A DNA stretch of 64,000 bases from Magnetospirillum sp. 64-120 (GTDB lineage: Bacteria > Pseudomonadota > Alphaproteobacteria > Rhodospirillales > Magnetospirillaceae). The translations under genes and the position numbers were made by a program. The notes beneath the pieces are model-generated. The model made no database searches. It saw only the letters and a program-made list of their open reading frames with translations, and was not told where the DNA came from. The stretch covers positions 62,001 through 126,000 of the forward strand of contig MKVK01000014.1 in NCBI GenBank assembly GCA_001898825.1, written 5' to 3'. Below, one piece after another: positions 1 through 8,451 of the stretch (position 1 is its first letter; the number at the start of each line of letters is the position of its first letter).

Positions 1-206
1 GCGTCCTTGACGGTCAGGATCTTTTCAGCGGCGTCATCGGGGATTTCGCAGCCGAACTCTTCCTCAAAGGCCATGACCAGCTCGACGGTGTCGAGGCTGT
101 CGGCGCCCAGGTCGTCGATGAAGCTCGCGTTTTCGGTCACCTTGGCTTCTTCGACGCCCAGATGCTCGACGACAATCTTCTTAACCCGCTCGGCGACGTC
201 GCTCAT
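1..206 (-). CDS. acpP: Acyl carrier protein, 3' end cut by window edge
   Basis: Carries the growing acyl chain of type II fatty-acid synthesis on a 4'-phosphopantetheine arm in the cytoplasm. The 68 visible residues start [10 protein letters not shown] and contain the prosthetic-group motif DDLGADSLD, with the modified serine at residue 37. About ten C-terminal residues lie beyond base 1. The ATG at 206-204 is preceded by GAGGGAATTC, a good ribosome-binding site. It is the last visible gene of a minus-strand fabD-fabG-acpP series, separated from fabG by about 160 bases, so it probably also has its own promoter. Identity is essentially certain from the motif, the small acidic composition and the neighbours. 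Confidence 0.97.
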   Translation of the reverse strand, partial: MSDVAERVKKIVVEHLGVEEAKVTENASFIDDLGADSLDTVELVMAFEEEFGCEIPDDAAEKILTVKD

Positions 207-365
207 GTGAATTCCCTCAAAAGGTATGCGATGTGGATGAAACTTGCGCCCGCCAAACAGGGGCAAAAACCCCCGTGCGGCGGAAAGTGGCCCGTACCTA
301 GCACACTTTTTCCGCCTTGACCAGCACTGGAACACAAGGTGTTGAAACTTGTTGGGCCAACAGCC
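207..365 (-). promoter_or_regulatory. fabG-acpP intergenic spacer, probable acpP promoter
   Basis: This 159-base gap contains no gene I can support. On the minus strand it holds TGCTAGGTA around 293-303, which resembles an extended -10 element, about 90 bases before the acpP start. The -35 region is weak. Separate strong transcription of acpP would fit its high cellular demand, but the exact promoter is inferred. Confidence 0.3.
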
Positions 366-1106
366 CTAGATCATCGCCATGCCGCCGTTGACGTGCAGGG
401 TCTGACCGGTGACATAAGCCGCTTCGTTCGACGCCAGATACAGCACGGCGGCGGCGATTTCCTCGGCCGAGCCCATGCGGCCGGCGGGGATTTGGCTGTT
501 GATGCGGGCCTTTTGCTCGTCGTTCAGTTCGTCGGTCATGGCGGTGGCGATGAAGCCCGGCGCCACGGCGTTGACGGTGACGTTGCGGCTGGCCACTTCC
601 TGGGCCAGCGACTTGGTCATGCCGATCATGCCGGCCTTGGACGCGCAGTAGTTGACCTGACCGGGATTGCCGGTGACGCCGACGATCGAGGTGATGTTGA
701 TGATGCGCCCCGAACGGCGCTTCATCATGCCCTTGATGGCGGCACGGCACAGACGGAAGGCGGCGGTCAGGTTGACGTTGATCACCGCGTCCCAGTCCTC
801 GTCCTTCATGCGCATGACCAGACCGTCCTTGGTGATGCCGGCATTGTTGACCAGGATGTCCAAGGAACCGCCCAGGGCGGCCTCGGCGTCCTTGGCCAGT
901 TGCTCGACTTCTTCCGCCTTGGACAGGTTGGCGGGCAGCACGTGGACCCGGTCCTTCAGTTCGGCGGCCAGGGCATCCAAAGCCTCGCGACGGGTGCCAT
1001 GGATGGCGACAGTGGCGCCGGCGTCATGCAAAGCCTTGGCGATGGCGCCGCCGATGCCGCCGGAAGCGCCGGTGATCAGCGCGGTCTTGCCGGTCAAATC
1101 GAACAT
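366..1106 (-). CDS. fabG: 3-oxoacyl-[acyl-carrier-protein] reductase
   Basis: NADPH-dependent reduction of 3-ketoacyl-ACP to 3-hydroxyacyl-ACP, the first reductive step of fatty-acid elongation. The 246-residue protein is a classical short-chain dehydrogenase: cofactor motif GASGGIG at about 13-19, NNAG at 87-90, and a catalytic triad of Ser140, Tyr153 and Lys157 in YCASK. Length matches the family. The reading frame stays open upstream, but the ATG at 1106 follows AAGGGGGAACACC and gives the canonical N-terminus MFDLTGK. It lies 20 bases downstream of fabD and upstream of acpP, which separates it from the many other SDR enzymes. Confidence 0.96.
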   Translation of the reverse strand: MFDLTGKTALITGASGGIGGAIAKALHDAGATVAIHGTRREALDALAAELKDRVHVLPANLSKAEEVEQLAKDAEAALGGSLDILVNNAGITKDGLVMRMKDEDWDAVINVNLTAAFRLCRAAIKGMMKRRSGRIINITSIVGVTGNPGQVNYCASKAGMIGMTKSLAQEVASRNVTVNAVAPGFIATAMTDELNDEQKARINSQIPAGRMGSAEEIAAAVLYLASNEAAYVTGQTLHVNGGMAMI

Positions 1107-1126
1107 GGTGTTCCCCCTTGAATGAA

Positions 1127-2068
1127 TTACAGGGAAGCCAGGAAGGCTTCGATGTCGGCCGGGGTGCCGATGGCGGTCCCGGACAATTCCTTGTCGATGC
1201 GCTTGGCCAGACCCGACAGCACCTTGCCCGAGCCCAGTTCCACCAATTGGGTGACGCCCTGCTCCTTCATATAAAGGACGCCTTCGCGCCAGCGCACGGT
1301 GCCGGTCACCTGACGCACCAACAGGTCGCGGATGACTTCCGGGTCGGTGACAGCGCTGGCCACCACATTGGCCACCAACGGCACCTTGGGCGCGTTCATG
1401 GTGACGCCGGTCAAGGCTTCCGCCATGGCGTCGGCGGCGGGCTGCATCAGGGCGCAATGGAAAGGCGCGGACACCGGCAGCAGCACGGCGCGCTTGATGC
1501 CCTTGTCGGCGGCCAGCTTCATGGCCCGCTCCACCGCTTCCTTGTGACCCGACACCACCACCTGGCCGGCGCCGTTGTCATTGGCGGCTTCGCAGACCTG
1601 GTCGCCGGCGGCTTCGGCGGCGATTTCCTTGGCCTGCTCGTATTCGGCGCCCAGCAAGGCGGCCATGGCGCCGACACCCACCGGCACCGCCTTTTGCATG
1701 CTTTGGCCGCGCAGCTTCAACAGCCGCGCGGTATCGGCCAGCGAGAAAGTGCCGGCGGCGGCCAGGGCGGAATACTCACCCAGGGAATGGCCGGCGACGA
1801 AGGACGCCGCCTTGGACAGGTCCAGCTTGCCCTGGCCTTCCAGCACGCGGACCACCGCCACAGAAACCGCCATCAGCGCCGGCTGGGCGTTCTCGGTCAG
1901 GGTCAAGGTGTCCTCGGGGCCTTCGAACATCAGCTTGCTGAGGTTCTGCGACAGCGCCTCGTCCACTTCCTGAAAGACGTGGCGGGCCTCGGCAAAAGCC
2001 TCGGCCAGTTCACGGCCCATGCCGACGGCCTGCGAGCCCTGGCCGGGGAAGACGAAAGCGCGGGTCAT
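1127..2068 (-). CDS. fabD: Malonyl-CoA:ACP transacylase
   Basis: Transfers malonyl from CoA to acyl carrier protein, supplying the extender unit for fatty-acid synthesis. The 313-residue protein begins MTRAFVFPGQGSQ, the usual start of this family. It carries the nucleophile motif GHSLGEYSA with Ser95, and the later SAPFH segment that supplies the catalytic histidine. Full length for the family. It is first in a minus-strand fabD-fabG-acpP run. The upstream bases on that strand, GGAGGGACCATC, provide a ribosome-binding site for the ATG at 2068. Confidence 0.96.
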   Translation of the reverse strand: MTRAFVFPGQGSQAVGMGRELAEAFAEARHVFQEVDEALSQNLSKLMFEGPEDTLTLTENAQPALMAVSVAVVRVLEGQGKLDLSKAASFVAGHSLGEYSALAAAGTFSLADTARLLKLRGQSMQKAVPVGVGAMAALLGAEYEQAKEIAAEAAGDQVCEAANDNGAGQVVVSGHKEAVERAMKLAADKGIKRAVLLPVSAPFHCALMQPAADAMAEALTGVTMNAPKVPLVANVVASAVTDPEVIRDLLVRQVTGTVRWREGVLYMKEQGVTQLVELGSGKVLSGLAKRIDKELSGTAIGTPADIEAFLASL

Positions 2069-2236
2069 GATGGTCCCTCCATCGGGGGTGGAAATTCGGT
2101 GCCGAGAGGAAAGGCATGAACCCCTCCCCTGTCAAGCACGGCGTGCGCCGCCCCCATGGCAAACATCACCCTTTGGTTATATTGAAGTCGCATACAATTA
2201 ACTCCAAGGTTATGACATCATCAAGGAGACCCACCT

Positions 2237-2656
2237 GTGCCCCCCGCCATCTGGTCCGAGACTTACCTTATCGGCCATGCCGAAATGGATCACCTGCACC
2301 GCACCCTGGTCGATTCCTTCGCCGCCCTGCAGCAGGCCGCCACCGCCGACACCCCGCACGGCAAAATCCTGGGGCTGCTGGATGACTGGCTGGACCACTT
2401 CGCCCGTCACGCCCGCATGGAAGAGCGCCTGATGGAGCGCCTGACCCTGCCGCAGTCCCTGTCCCACCGCGACGCCCATGTGGCCGAGCATGTGGCGTTC
2501 CTGCATCAGGCCATGGACATCCGCAACAGCCTGGCCCGGGGCGAGGACGCGGGCAACGCCCTGGACCACTTGGGCGCGGAGATGATCGCCTTCGACATGA
2601 TCCGGCGCGATTTCGAGCTGATCGGCCTGTTGCTGCACGAAGGAATCCCCTTTTGA
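2237..2656 (+). CDS. Bacteriohemerythrin-like protein with an altered metal-site residue
   Basis: A 139-residue cytoplasmic four-helix hemerythrin-domain protein; the family binds O2 or NO at a di-iron centre. Ligands recognisable by spacing are His21, His58, Glu62, His77, His81 and Asp125. The residue five positions before Asp125, normally the seventh ligand (His, in an H-x4-D pair), is Asp120. The start is GTG at 2237 behind AAGGAG, eight bases away. The gene stands alone between fabD (divergent) and the rpsF operon. The family call is firm. Whether the altered site still binds O2 reversibly is unknown. Confidence 0.85.
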   Translation: MPPAIWSETYLIGHAEMDHLHRTLVDSFAALQQAATADTPHGKILGLLDDWLDHFARHARMEERLMERLTLPQSLSHRDAHVAEHVAFLHQAMDIRNSLARGEDAGNALDHLGAEMIAFDMIRRDFELIGLLLHEGIPF

Positions 2657-2676
2657 ACCGCCGCCGCCGGTAATGC

Positions 2677-2704
2677 TTGCACCCCTGGGGGTTTCGTGTA
2701 TATT
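2677..2704 (+). promoter_or_regulatory. Sigma-70-type promoter of the rpsF operon
   Basis: TTGCAC at 2677-2682 and TATATT at 2699-2704 are separated by 16 bases and lie about 100 bases before the rpsF start, in the only gap between the hemerythrin gene and the ribosomal operon. Both hexamers are close to the housekeeping consensus. Confidence 0.65.
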
Positions 2705-2808
2705 CCCCGCCTTCCACCCTTGCCGGTCGCGCCGCAAAGGCCGAACGGCTATGCCTGCGTCGTCATGGTGACGGCGTTTGGAAGAGAAAAGCCAGAAGGG
2801 ATCATTGA

Positions 2809-3240
2809 ATGCCTTTTTATGAATGCGTGATTCTCGCGCGTCAGGAAGTGTCGGCCCCGCAGGTCGAGACCCTGATCGACGAGATGGCCGGCGTTTTGGC
2901 CCAAGGCGGCGGTTCCGTCGCCAAGAAGGAATTCTGGGGCCTGCGCAACATCGCTTATCGGGTCAAGAAGAACCGCAAGGCGCACTACGTTCTGCTGAAC
3001 CTGGATTCCCCCTCGGCCGCGGTCAAGGAAATGGAACGCCAGATGTCGCTGAACGAAGACATCCTGCGCGTCCTGACCATCCGCGTCGACGAACTGGAAG
3101 AAGGTCCGTCGGCCATGATGCAGGCCAAGAACAGCCGCGACGAACGTCCGCGCCGCGAAGACCGCGGTTTCGGCGACCGTGGCCCCCGCGAAGATCGTCC
3201 CCGTGAGGACCGTCCTCGTCGTTCCGAGGGAGGTGAGTGA
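2809..3240 (+). CDS. rpsF: 30S ribosomal protein S6
   Basis: Primary ribosomal protein of the small-subunit platform, forming a dimer with S18. The 143-residue product starts [12 protein letters not shown], the family signature, and has the S6 ferredoxin-like core to about residue 100. It is followed by a charged tail of Arg/Glu/Asp-rich repeats (RPRRED, DRGPRED, DRPRED), longer than the E. coli tail but common in alphaproteobacteria. Its TGA stop overlaps the rpsR ATG, so S6 and S18 are translationally coupled. Confidence 0.97.
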   Translation: MPFYECVILARQEVSAPQVETLIDEMAGVLAQGGGSVAKKEFWGLRNIAYRVKKNRKAHYVLLNLDSPSAAVKEMERQMSLNEDILRVLTIRVDELEEGPSAMMQAKNSRDERPRREDRGFGDRGPREDRPREDRPRRSEGGE

Positions 3241-3512
3241 TGAGCGAAGTCAAGACTGAACGTCCGCGTCCGACGACCACCGCCGGCGCCCGCCGTCCGT
3301 TCTTCCGCCGCCGCAAGACCTGCCCGTTCTCGGGCGAGGGTGCGCCGAAGATCGACTACAAGGACACCAAGCTGCTGAGCCGCTTCATCTCCGAGCGTGG
3401 CAAGATCGTGCCGAGCCGCATCACCGCGGTGTCGGCCAAGAAGCAGCGCGAGCTGGCCCAGGCCATCAAGCGCGCCCGCTTCTTGGGTCTGCTGCCCTAT
3501 GTGGTGAAGTAA
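3240..3512 (+). CDS. rpsR: 30S ribosomal protein S18
   Basis: Small-subunit protein that pairs with S6. The 90-residue product contains the family core [15 protein letters not shown] followed by the [18 protein letters not shown] segment, and ends PYVVK. The ATG at 3240 overlaps the rpsF stop and has GGGAGG six bases upstream. An in-frame GTG one codon earlier is less likely. The N-terminal 20 residues are Arg/Pro/Thr-rich, as usual in alphaproteobacteria. Confidence 0.97.
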   Translation: MSEVKTERPRPTTTAGARRPFFRRRKTCPFSGEGAPKIDYKDTKLLSRFISERGKIVPSRITAVSAKKQRELAQAIKRARFLGLLPYVVK

Positions 3513-3522
3513 GCAGTTTGTC

Positions 3523-4467
3523 TTGCCGGTGATACGGCAACTCGGCCTTGGGCTGGCGGCGGGACTGCTGAGTGCGCTCCTGTTCCTGTCGGTGGTCAAA
3601 GGCGTCGCGTTTGGGTTTGTACTGTCCTATGTGGCGCCCCTGCCGGTCATGATGGCCGGCCTGGGAGTGGGCATAGGAGCCTCGGTCACCGCCGGGGTGG
3701 TTGGGATGGTCGTCGTGGCCTTGGGATTTGGCGAAATATCCGCCCTGTCCTATCTGGTCGCCGCCGCTCTGCCGTCCTGGGTGGTGAGCAACCGGGCCAT
3801 GTTGTGGCGCAAGCCGCAAGATGACCTGACCGAGTGGTACCCGCCGGGCCTGGTCCTGGCATGGCTGACCGCCACCATCTTGGTGCTGATGACCATCGGC
3901 GCCTTCCTGGTGGCGGGGCACCCCGAAGGAATCAAGGGGCAGGTTGCCGAGACCATCGGCCGCGCCTTGGACCTTCTGGCCGCCGAACTGCCGCAGGAAC
4001 AGCGGCCGAAGGTGGCAGGGTGGTGGGCCGCGTTCTTCCCCGCCATGGTGTCCGCATCATGGCTGGTGATGATCGTCGCCAACGCCACCTGGGCGCAGGC
4101 CTTGCTGGTCAGGCTGGGCCGCAATCGCCGGCCGTCGCCGGCCTATCGGCAGCTTCGGCTGCCCGATTGGCTGGCCCTGGTCCTGGTGATGGCGGCCGTG
4201 GCGTCCCGCTTGTCCGACGGCGACGTCGGCTATGTGGGTGGCAACGTGGCCCTGGTGGCGCTGATCCCGTTCATGTTCCTGGGATTGGCGGGCATCCACC
4301 AATGGGCGGCGGGCAAGCCCCAGGCAAGGATCATCCTTGCCGCGACATATGGGTTGCTGGCCCTGGTATTCGTGTGGGCGGCCGTGGCCGTCGCCGTACT
4401 GGGGATGGTGAGATTCTGGACGATGAGGTTCCGCCGCGGCGACAGCGGCGGCGGTATGGAGGGTTAA
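3523..4467 (+). CDS. DUF2232-type polytopic membrane protein
   Basis: A 314-residue integral membrane protein with about eight hydrophobic segments (for example residues 8-25, 28-47, 50-70, 110-128 and near the C-terminus). It matches the DUF2232 type found in alphaproteobacteria between the S18 and L9 genes; the function is not known. It sits 10 bases after rpsR and ends one base before rplI, so it is an operon member. The start is uncertain: TTG at 3523 and GTG at 3529 are both in frame and neither has a clear ribosome-binding site. Some members of the wider family affect cell-envelope or sporulation processes, but nothing here shows that. Confidence 0.8.
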   Translation: MPVIRQLGLGLAAGLLSALLFLSVVKGVAFGFVLSYVAPLPVMMAGLGVGIGASVTAGVVGMVVVALGFGEISALSYLVAAALPSWVVSNRAMLWRKPQDDLTEWYPPGLVLAWLTATILVLMTIGAFLVAGHPEGIKGQVAETIGRALDLLAAELPQEQRPKVAGWWAAFFPAMVSASWLVMIVANATWAQALLVRLGRNRRPSPAYRQLRLPDWLALVLVMAAVASRLSDGDVGYVGGNVALVALIPFMFLGLAGIHQWAAGKPQARIILAATYGLLALVFVWAAVAVAVLGMVRFWTMRFRRGDSGGGMEG

Positions 4468-4468
4468 G

Positions 4469-5020
4469 ATGGAAGTCATCCTGCTCGAAAGGATCGAGAA
4501 GCTCGGTCAGATGGGCGACGTGGTCAAGGTCAAGCCTGGCTTCGCCCGCAATTTTCTGCTGCCCCAGAAGAAGGCGCTGCGCGCCAACAAGGACAACCTT
4601 GCCTTCTTCGAAACGCAGCGTGTTCAGCTTGAGGCCCTGAACCTCAAGCGCCGCGAAGAGGCCCAGGCCGTCGCCGTCAAGATGGACGGCCTGAAGGTCC
4701 TGATGGTTCGCCAGGCCGGCGAAAGCGGTCAGCTGTACGGTTCGGTTTCCGGTCGTGACGTCGCCGACGCCATCAAGGAAGCCGGCTACACCGTCGAACG
4801 CCGCCAGGTCAACCTGGACAGCCCGATCAAGACCCTGGGGTCCTATCCGGTCCGCGTCGCCCTGCATCCGGAAGTGGCGGTCACCGTGGTGATCACCGTC
4901 GCCCGTTCGCAGGAAGAAGCCGAACGCGCCGCTGCCGCCGCCGAAGCCGCCGAGGCCGAGGTCGAGGAAGTGGTCGAAGAGGCCGTTGAAGAAGTGGAAG
5001 AGATCGAAGAAGAGGTCTAA
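4469..5020 (+). CDS. rplI: 50S ribosomal protein L9
   Basis: Binds 23S rRNA at the base of the L1 stalk. The N-terminal domain begins [19 protein letters not shown], with the family signature around residues 13-40 ([15 protein letters not shown]). A connecting helix and the C-terminal domain run to about residue 148. The last 35 residues are an Ala/Glu acidic tail (EEAEEVEEV-like) absent from the E. coli protein but common in alphaproteobacteria. Start ATG at 4469, immediately after the DUF2232 gene. Confidence 0.97.
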   Translation: MEVILLERIEKLGQMGDVVKVKPGFARNFLLPQKKALRANKDNLAFFETQRVQLEALNLKRREEAQAVAVKMDGLKVLMVRQAGESGQLYGSVSGRDVADAIKEAGYTVERRQVNLDSPIKTLGSYPVRVALHPEVAVTVVITVARSQEEAERAAAAAEAAEAEVEEVVEEAVEEVEEIEEEV

Positions 5021-5047
5021 GCCTCTTTTTTGCTCGACGCTTTCGCC

Positions 5048-5077
5048 AAGCGGCGGATGGAAAACCATCCGCCGCTT
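5048..5077 (+). terminator. Hairpin after rplI
   Basis: A perfect 13-base-pair stem (AAGCGGCGGATGG at 5048-5060 against CCATCCGCCGCTT at 5065-5077) with an AAAA loop lies 27 bases after the rplI stop. The downstream T-run is poor, so it may act with Rho or mainly protect the 3' end. Confidence 0.6.
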
Positions 5078-5170
5078 GTGTCGTTTGTGCTATAACTTGT
5101 GGTTGTGTTTCCCATTCACCCACTTGCCGCCACCATGGCCGGCATGGAACCACCGGGGGGATCCGTGACC

Positions 5171-6382
5171 ATGAACCTTTTGGACCTGCTGTTTTCCAAC
5201 CTGATCAGCCAAGGGTCCTTGGCGGTCATCGACAGCGCCGGCACCAAGCGGCATTACGGCGACGGCACGCCGCCGGTGGCCATTGCCCGCATCCGTGACC
5301 CCAAGGCTGAACGCCGCATCGTCTTGGCGCCGGACTATCACCTGCTGGAAGCCTATACCGACGGCGCCTTGGTGATGGAGGAAGGCAGCTTCCACGACTT
5401 CCTGGACGTCTGCTGCGCCAACGTCGCCGATGGCGGCATGAACCCAGTGCACAAAATCTATCGCGCCATCGGCCGCGCCTTCTTGTTCTGGCAGCGCTGG
5501 AACCCGGCGCATCTGGCGCAAAAGCGCGTCTCGCACCATTACGACCTGCACGAAAATCTGTTCCGGCTGTTCCTGGACGACGACCTGCAATATTCCTGCG
5601 CCTATTTCCGCTCGGCCGAGGATAGCCTGGAAGACGCCCAGATCGCCAAGAAGCGCCATATCATCGCCAAGCTGGACGTGCGCGACGGCCAGAAGATCCT
5701 GGATATCGGCAGCGGCTGGGGCGGCATGGCCATCCAACTGGCCAAGACCGCCGACGTCCAGGTGTTGGGGGTGACCCTATCCAAGGAACAATTGGAAGTC
5801 GCCCGCAAGCGCGCCGCCGAGGCCGGCCTGTCCGACCGCGTGCGTTTCGAATTGCTGGATTACCGCAAGCTTGGGGAAAAGTTCGACCGCATCGTCAGCG
5901 TCGGCATGTTCGAACATGTGGGACCGCCCCATTACCGCCAATATTTCCGCAAGGTGCGCGACCTGCTGACTGATGACGGCGTCGCCCTGGTGCATTCGGT
6001 GGGCGAATACGATTACGGATCGTCAAACCCGTGGATTCAGCGCCACATCTTCCCCGGCTCGTTCACGCCGTCGCTGGGTCAGGTGTTGCCGGCGGTGGAA
6101 AAGGCCCGGCTGTGGACTACCGACGTGGAAGTGCTGCGCGTCCATTACGCCGAAACCCTGCTGGCCTGGCGCCAACGCTTCACCGCACGCAGGGCCGAAG
6201 CCGCCGCCCTTTACGACGAGCGATTCTGCCGCATGTGGGAAGCCTATCTGTCGGCCTGCGAAATCGGCTTTCGCCGCATGTCGCTGATGGTCTTCCAAAT
6301 CCAGCTGACCAAGCACCGCTATGCCCTGCCCTTCACCCGCGACTACATGTTCGAAAGGGAACGCGATCTGGCGGCGGATTGA
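5171..6382 (+). CDS. cfa: Cyclopropane-fatty-acyl-phospholipid synthase-like methyltransferase
   Basis: Predicted to transfer a methylene group from S-adenosylmethionine to unsaturated acyl chains of membrane phospholipids. The 403-residue protein has the SAM-binding motif ILDIGSGWGGMAIQLA near residues 177-192. It also has the downstream family features VSHHYDLHENLFRLFLDDDLQYSCAYF, SVGMFEHVG and a C-terminal RRMSLMVFQIQLTK segment. Start chosen at ATG 5171 (MNLLDLL) behind a GGGGGG stretch; the frame is open further upstream. Paralogues of this family with other lipid substrates exist, so the exact substrate is inferred. Confidence 0.85.
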   Translation: MNLLDLLFSNLISQGSLAVIDSAGTKRHYGDGTPPVAIARIRDPKAERRIVLAPDYHLLEAYTDGALVMEEGSFHDFLDVCCANVADGGMNPVHKIYRAIGRAFLFWQRWNPAHLAQKRVSHHYDLHENLFRLFLDDDLQYSCAYFRSAEDSLEDAQIAKKRHIIAKLDVRDGQKILDIGSGWGGMAIQLAKTADVQVLGVTLSKEQLEVARKRAAEAGLSDRVRFELLDYRKLGEKFDRIVSVGMFEHVGPPHYRQYFRKVRDLLTDDGVALVHSVGEYDYGSSNPWIQRHIFPGSFTPSLGQVLPAVEKARLWTTDVEVLRVHYAETLLAWRQRFTARRAEAAALYDERFCRMWEAYLSACEIGFRRMSLMVFQIQLTKHRYALPFTRDYMFERERDLAAD

Positions 6383-6420
6383 CCCTTTCGCAGCCTGCCC
6401 GGCCCTGCTAGGGTTCGGCC

Positions 6421-7914
6421 ATGTCGAACCCGGAAGACCTTCCCGCCTATCGCACCCCGCCGCACAATTACGAAGCGGAACAGGCGCTGCTGGGCGCCAT
6501 TTTGCTCAACAACCGCACCTTCGAGCGGGTGTCGGAATATCTGCGTCCCGAACATTTCGCCGATCCCACCCACGGCCGGGTGTTTAGCGCCTGCCAAAAG
6601 CTGATCGAACGCGGCCAGATCGCCAATCCGGTGACGCTGACCACCTATTTCGCCAATGACGGCGGCTTGGAAGAACTGGGCGGCACCGCCTATCTGGCAC
6701 AATTGGCCAACGCGGTGGTCTCGGTCATCGATTCGGAAGACTACGCCAAGCTGATCCACGATCTGCATCTGCGCCGTGAACTGATCGAGCTGGGCGAAAA
6801 CCTGGTCAACAACGCCCATAATCCGAAGATCGACGAACCGGCCATGGACCAGATCGGCCGGGCGGAAGCGCAGCTTTACGAATTGGCCACCACCGGCCAG
6901 ACCGAAGGCGGCTTCGAAAGCTTCGGCCAAGTGCTGGTGGAAGCGGTCAAGCAGGCCGAATTCGCCCACAAGCGCCAGGGGCAGTTGTCGGGCGTGCCCA
7001 CCGGGTTGATCGACATGGACAAGAAATTGGGCGGCCTGCATCCGTCGGACTTGCTGATCCTGGCCGGCCGCCCGTCCATGGGCAAGACGTCCTTGGCCAC
7101 CAACATCGCCTACAACGCCGCCAAGGCCTATCGCGAGGAAGTGGACGCGCTCGGCAACAAGAAGGCGGTGGATGGCGCGGTCGTCGCCTTCTTCTCGCTG
7201 GAAATGTCGTCGGAACAGTTGGCCTTGCGTATCTTGGCCGAAGCCGCCGAAATCTCGTCGCACAAGATCCGCCAGGGCGAGATGAGCAACGAGGAATTCG
7301 AGCGCCTGGTGGTCGCCGCCCAAGAACTGCACCGCCTGCCGCTGCATATCGACGACACCCCGGCGCTTTCCATTTCCGCCGTCCGCACCCGGTCGCGCCG
7401 CCTGAAGCGTCAGCAAGGCCTGGGCCTGATCGTGGTCGACTATCTGCAGCTGCTGCGTGGTTCGGGCGCGACCAGCGAAAGCCGGGTGCAGGAAGTGTCG
7501 GAAATCACCCGTGGCCTGAAAGCCCTGGCCAAGGAACTGGACGTGCCGGTCATCGCCCTGTCGCAGCTGTCGCGTGCCGTCGAACAGCGCGAAGACAAAC
7601 GCCCGCAGCTGTCCGACTTGCGTGAATCGGGCTCGATCGAACAGGACGCCGACGTGGTCATGTTCGTGTTCCGCGAACAATATTACCTGGAACGCGCCGA
7701 ACCCGGGCAACGACCGGAAGAAACCCAGGAAAAGTTCAACGAACGCCACGCCAAATGGCAGGAACGCTGCGAGCAGGTGTGGAACACCGCCGAGGTGATC
7801 ATCGCCAAGCAGCGTCACGGCCCGGTCGGCACCGTGCGACTGGCCTTCCAGGGCGAGTTCACCAAGTTCGGCAACCTGATCACCGACGACCATTACGAGG
7901 ACCCGGGGTTCTAA
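6421..7914 (+). CDS. dnaB: Replicative DNA helicase DnaB
   Basis: Hexameric 5'-3' helicase that unwinds DNA at the replication fork. The 497-residue protein has the N-terminal DnaB domain (PPHNYEAEQALLGAIL at about 12-28) and a RecA-like motor. The motor has Walker A GRPSMGKTS near residues 217-225, the Walker B segment LIVVDYLQLL, LSQLSRAVEQREDKRPQLSDLRESGSIEQDAD, and a C-terminal KQRHGPVGTV. No intein or insertion is present. It starts 38 bases after the cfa-like gene and could be co-transcribed with it. In many relatives dnaB is followed by alr, as here except for the intruding repeat/GIY-YIG unit. Confidence 0.97.
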   Translation: MSNPEDLPAYRTPPHNYEAEQALLGAILLNNRTFERVSEYLRPEHFADPTHGRVFSACQKLIERGQIANPVTLTTYFANDGGLEELGGTAYLAQLANAVVSVIDSEDYAKLIHDLHLRRELIELGENLVNNAHNPKIDEPAMDQIGRAEAQLYELATTGQTEGGFESFGQVLVEAVKQAEFAHKRQGQLSGVPTGLIDMDKKLGGLHPSDLLILAGRPSMGKTSLATNIAYNAAKAYREEVDALGNKKAVDGAVVAFFSLEMSSEQLALRILAEAAEISSHKIRQGEMSNEEFERLVVAAQELHRLPLHIDDTPALSISAVRTRSRRLKRQQGLGLIVVDYLQLLRGSGATSESRVQEVSEITRGLKALAKELDVPVIALSQLSRAVEQREDKRPQLSDLRESGSIEQDADVVMFVFREQYYLERAEPGQRPEETQEKFNERHAKWQERCEQVWNTAEVIIAKQRHGPVGTVRLAFQGEFTKFGNLITDDHYEDPGF

Positions 7915-7936
7915 GACCATGAAGGACACCATTCAT

Positions 7937-8022
7937 CGTCATTCCCGCGAAAGCGGGAATCCAGGGGGTGCGCCGCCGTCCTTCCCGCGACTCCAGGATG
8001 TCCGCCTGCGCGGGCATGACGG
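7937..8022. repeat. REP/BIME-like palindromic repeat, copy A
   Basis: Two palindromes in an 86-base unit. TCATTCCCGCGAAAGCGGGAA forms the first hairpin; the second arm, GTCCGCCTGCGCGGGCATGA, is a near-palindrome joined by a spacer holding CCAGGGGG and TTCCCGCGACTCC. A very similar unit lies at 8340-8423 in the same orientation and another at 28618-28701 in the opposite orientation. Confidence 0.8.
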
Positions 8023-8034
8023 TAATGGGGTGGC

Positions 8035-8325
8035 ATGACTTTCCCCAGCGTCTATATCCTCGCCAGTCAGCGAAACGGCACGTTGTATGTGGGGGTCACC
8101 GGGGATTTACCGAGACGCGTCTGGGAACATAAAAACGATGTAGCCGAGGGCTTTACCAAGCAGCATCAAGTGCATACCCTGGTTCACATGGAATCCTTTG
8201 AAACCATGCCAGACGCCATCTTGCGGGAAAAACAACTGAAGAAATGGCGCAGAGAATGGAAACTAAAACTGATCGAGACCACCAACCCCACTTGGCGCGA
8301 TCTTTATGACGATCTTATGCGCTGA
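8035..8325 (+). CDS. Small GIY-YIG nuclease-superfamily protein
   Basis: A 96-residue single-domain protein of the UPF0213/YhbQ type of the GIY-YIG superfamily. Key elements are VYIL at 6-9 with Tyr7, LYVGVT at 17-22 with Tyr18 and Gly20, Arg27/Arg28 and His32 in the next helix, and the metal-binding glutamate in REKQLKKW (Glu65). All catalytic positions appear intact. The gene is enclosed by two like-oriented copies of a palindromic repeat (7937-8022 and 8340-8423), interrupting the usual dnaB-alr neighbourhood. Its composition is less GC-rich than its neighbours. No biological role is established for most members. Confidence 0.85.
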   Translation: MTFPSVYILASQRNGTLYVGVTGDLPRRVWEHKNDVAEGFTKQHQVHTLVHMESFETMPDAILREKQLKKWRREWKLKLIETTNPTWRDLYDDLMR

Positions 8326-8339
8326 ACATTCCAGTTTTG

Positions 8340-8423
8340 GTCATTCCCGCGAAAGCGGGAATCCAGGGGGTGAGCCGCCGTCCTTCCCGCGACTCCTGGA
8401 TGCCCGCCTGCGCGGGCATGACG
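8340..8423. repeat. REP/BIME-like palindromic repeat, copy B
   Basis: Nearly identical to copy A at 7937-8022 and in the same orientation: CATTCCCGCGAAAGCGGGAA, CCAGGGGG, a TTCCCGCGACTCCTGGATG spacer and CCCGCCTGCGCGGGCATGAC. It starts 14 bases after the GIY-YIG stop codon and ends 28 bases before the alr start. Confidence 0.8.
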
Positions 8424-8451
8424 ATTGTTTCCTCGAAACCGGACTTGCTCC

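Noticed and set aside
339..1121. Long open frame opposite fabG on the plus strand
   Set aside because: It lies entirely antisense to fabG, has His/Gly/Asp-rich low-complexity translation typical of the complement of GC-rich coding DNA, and has no family motifs.
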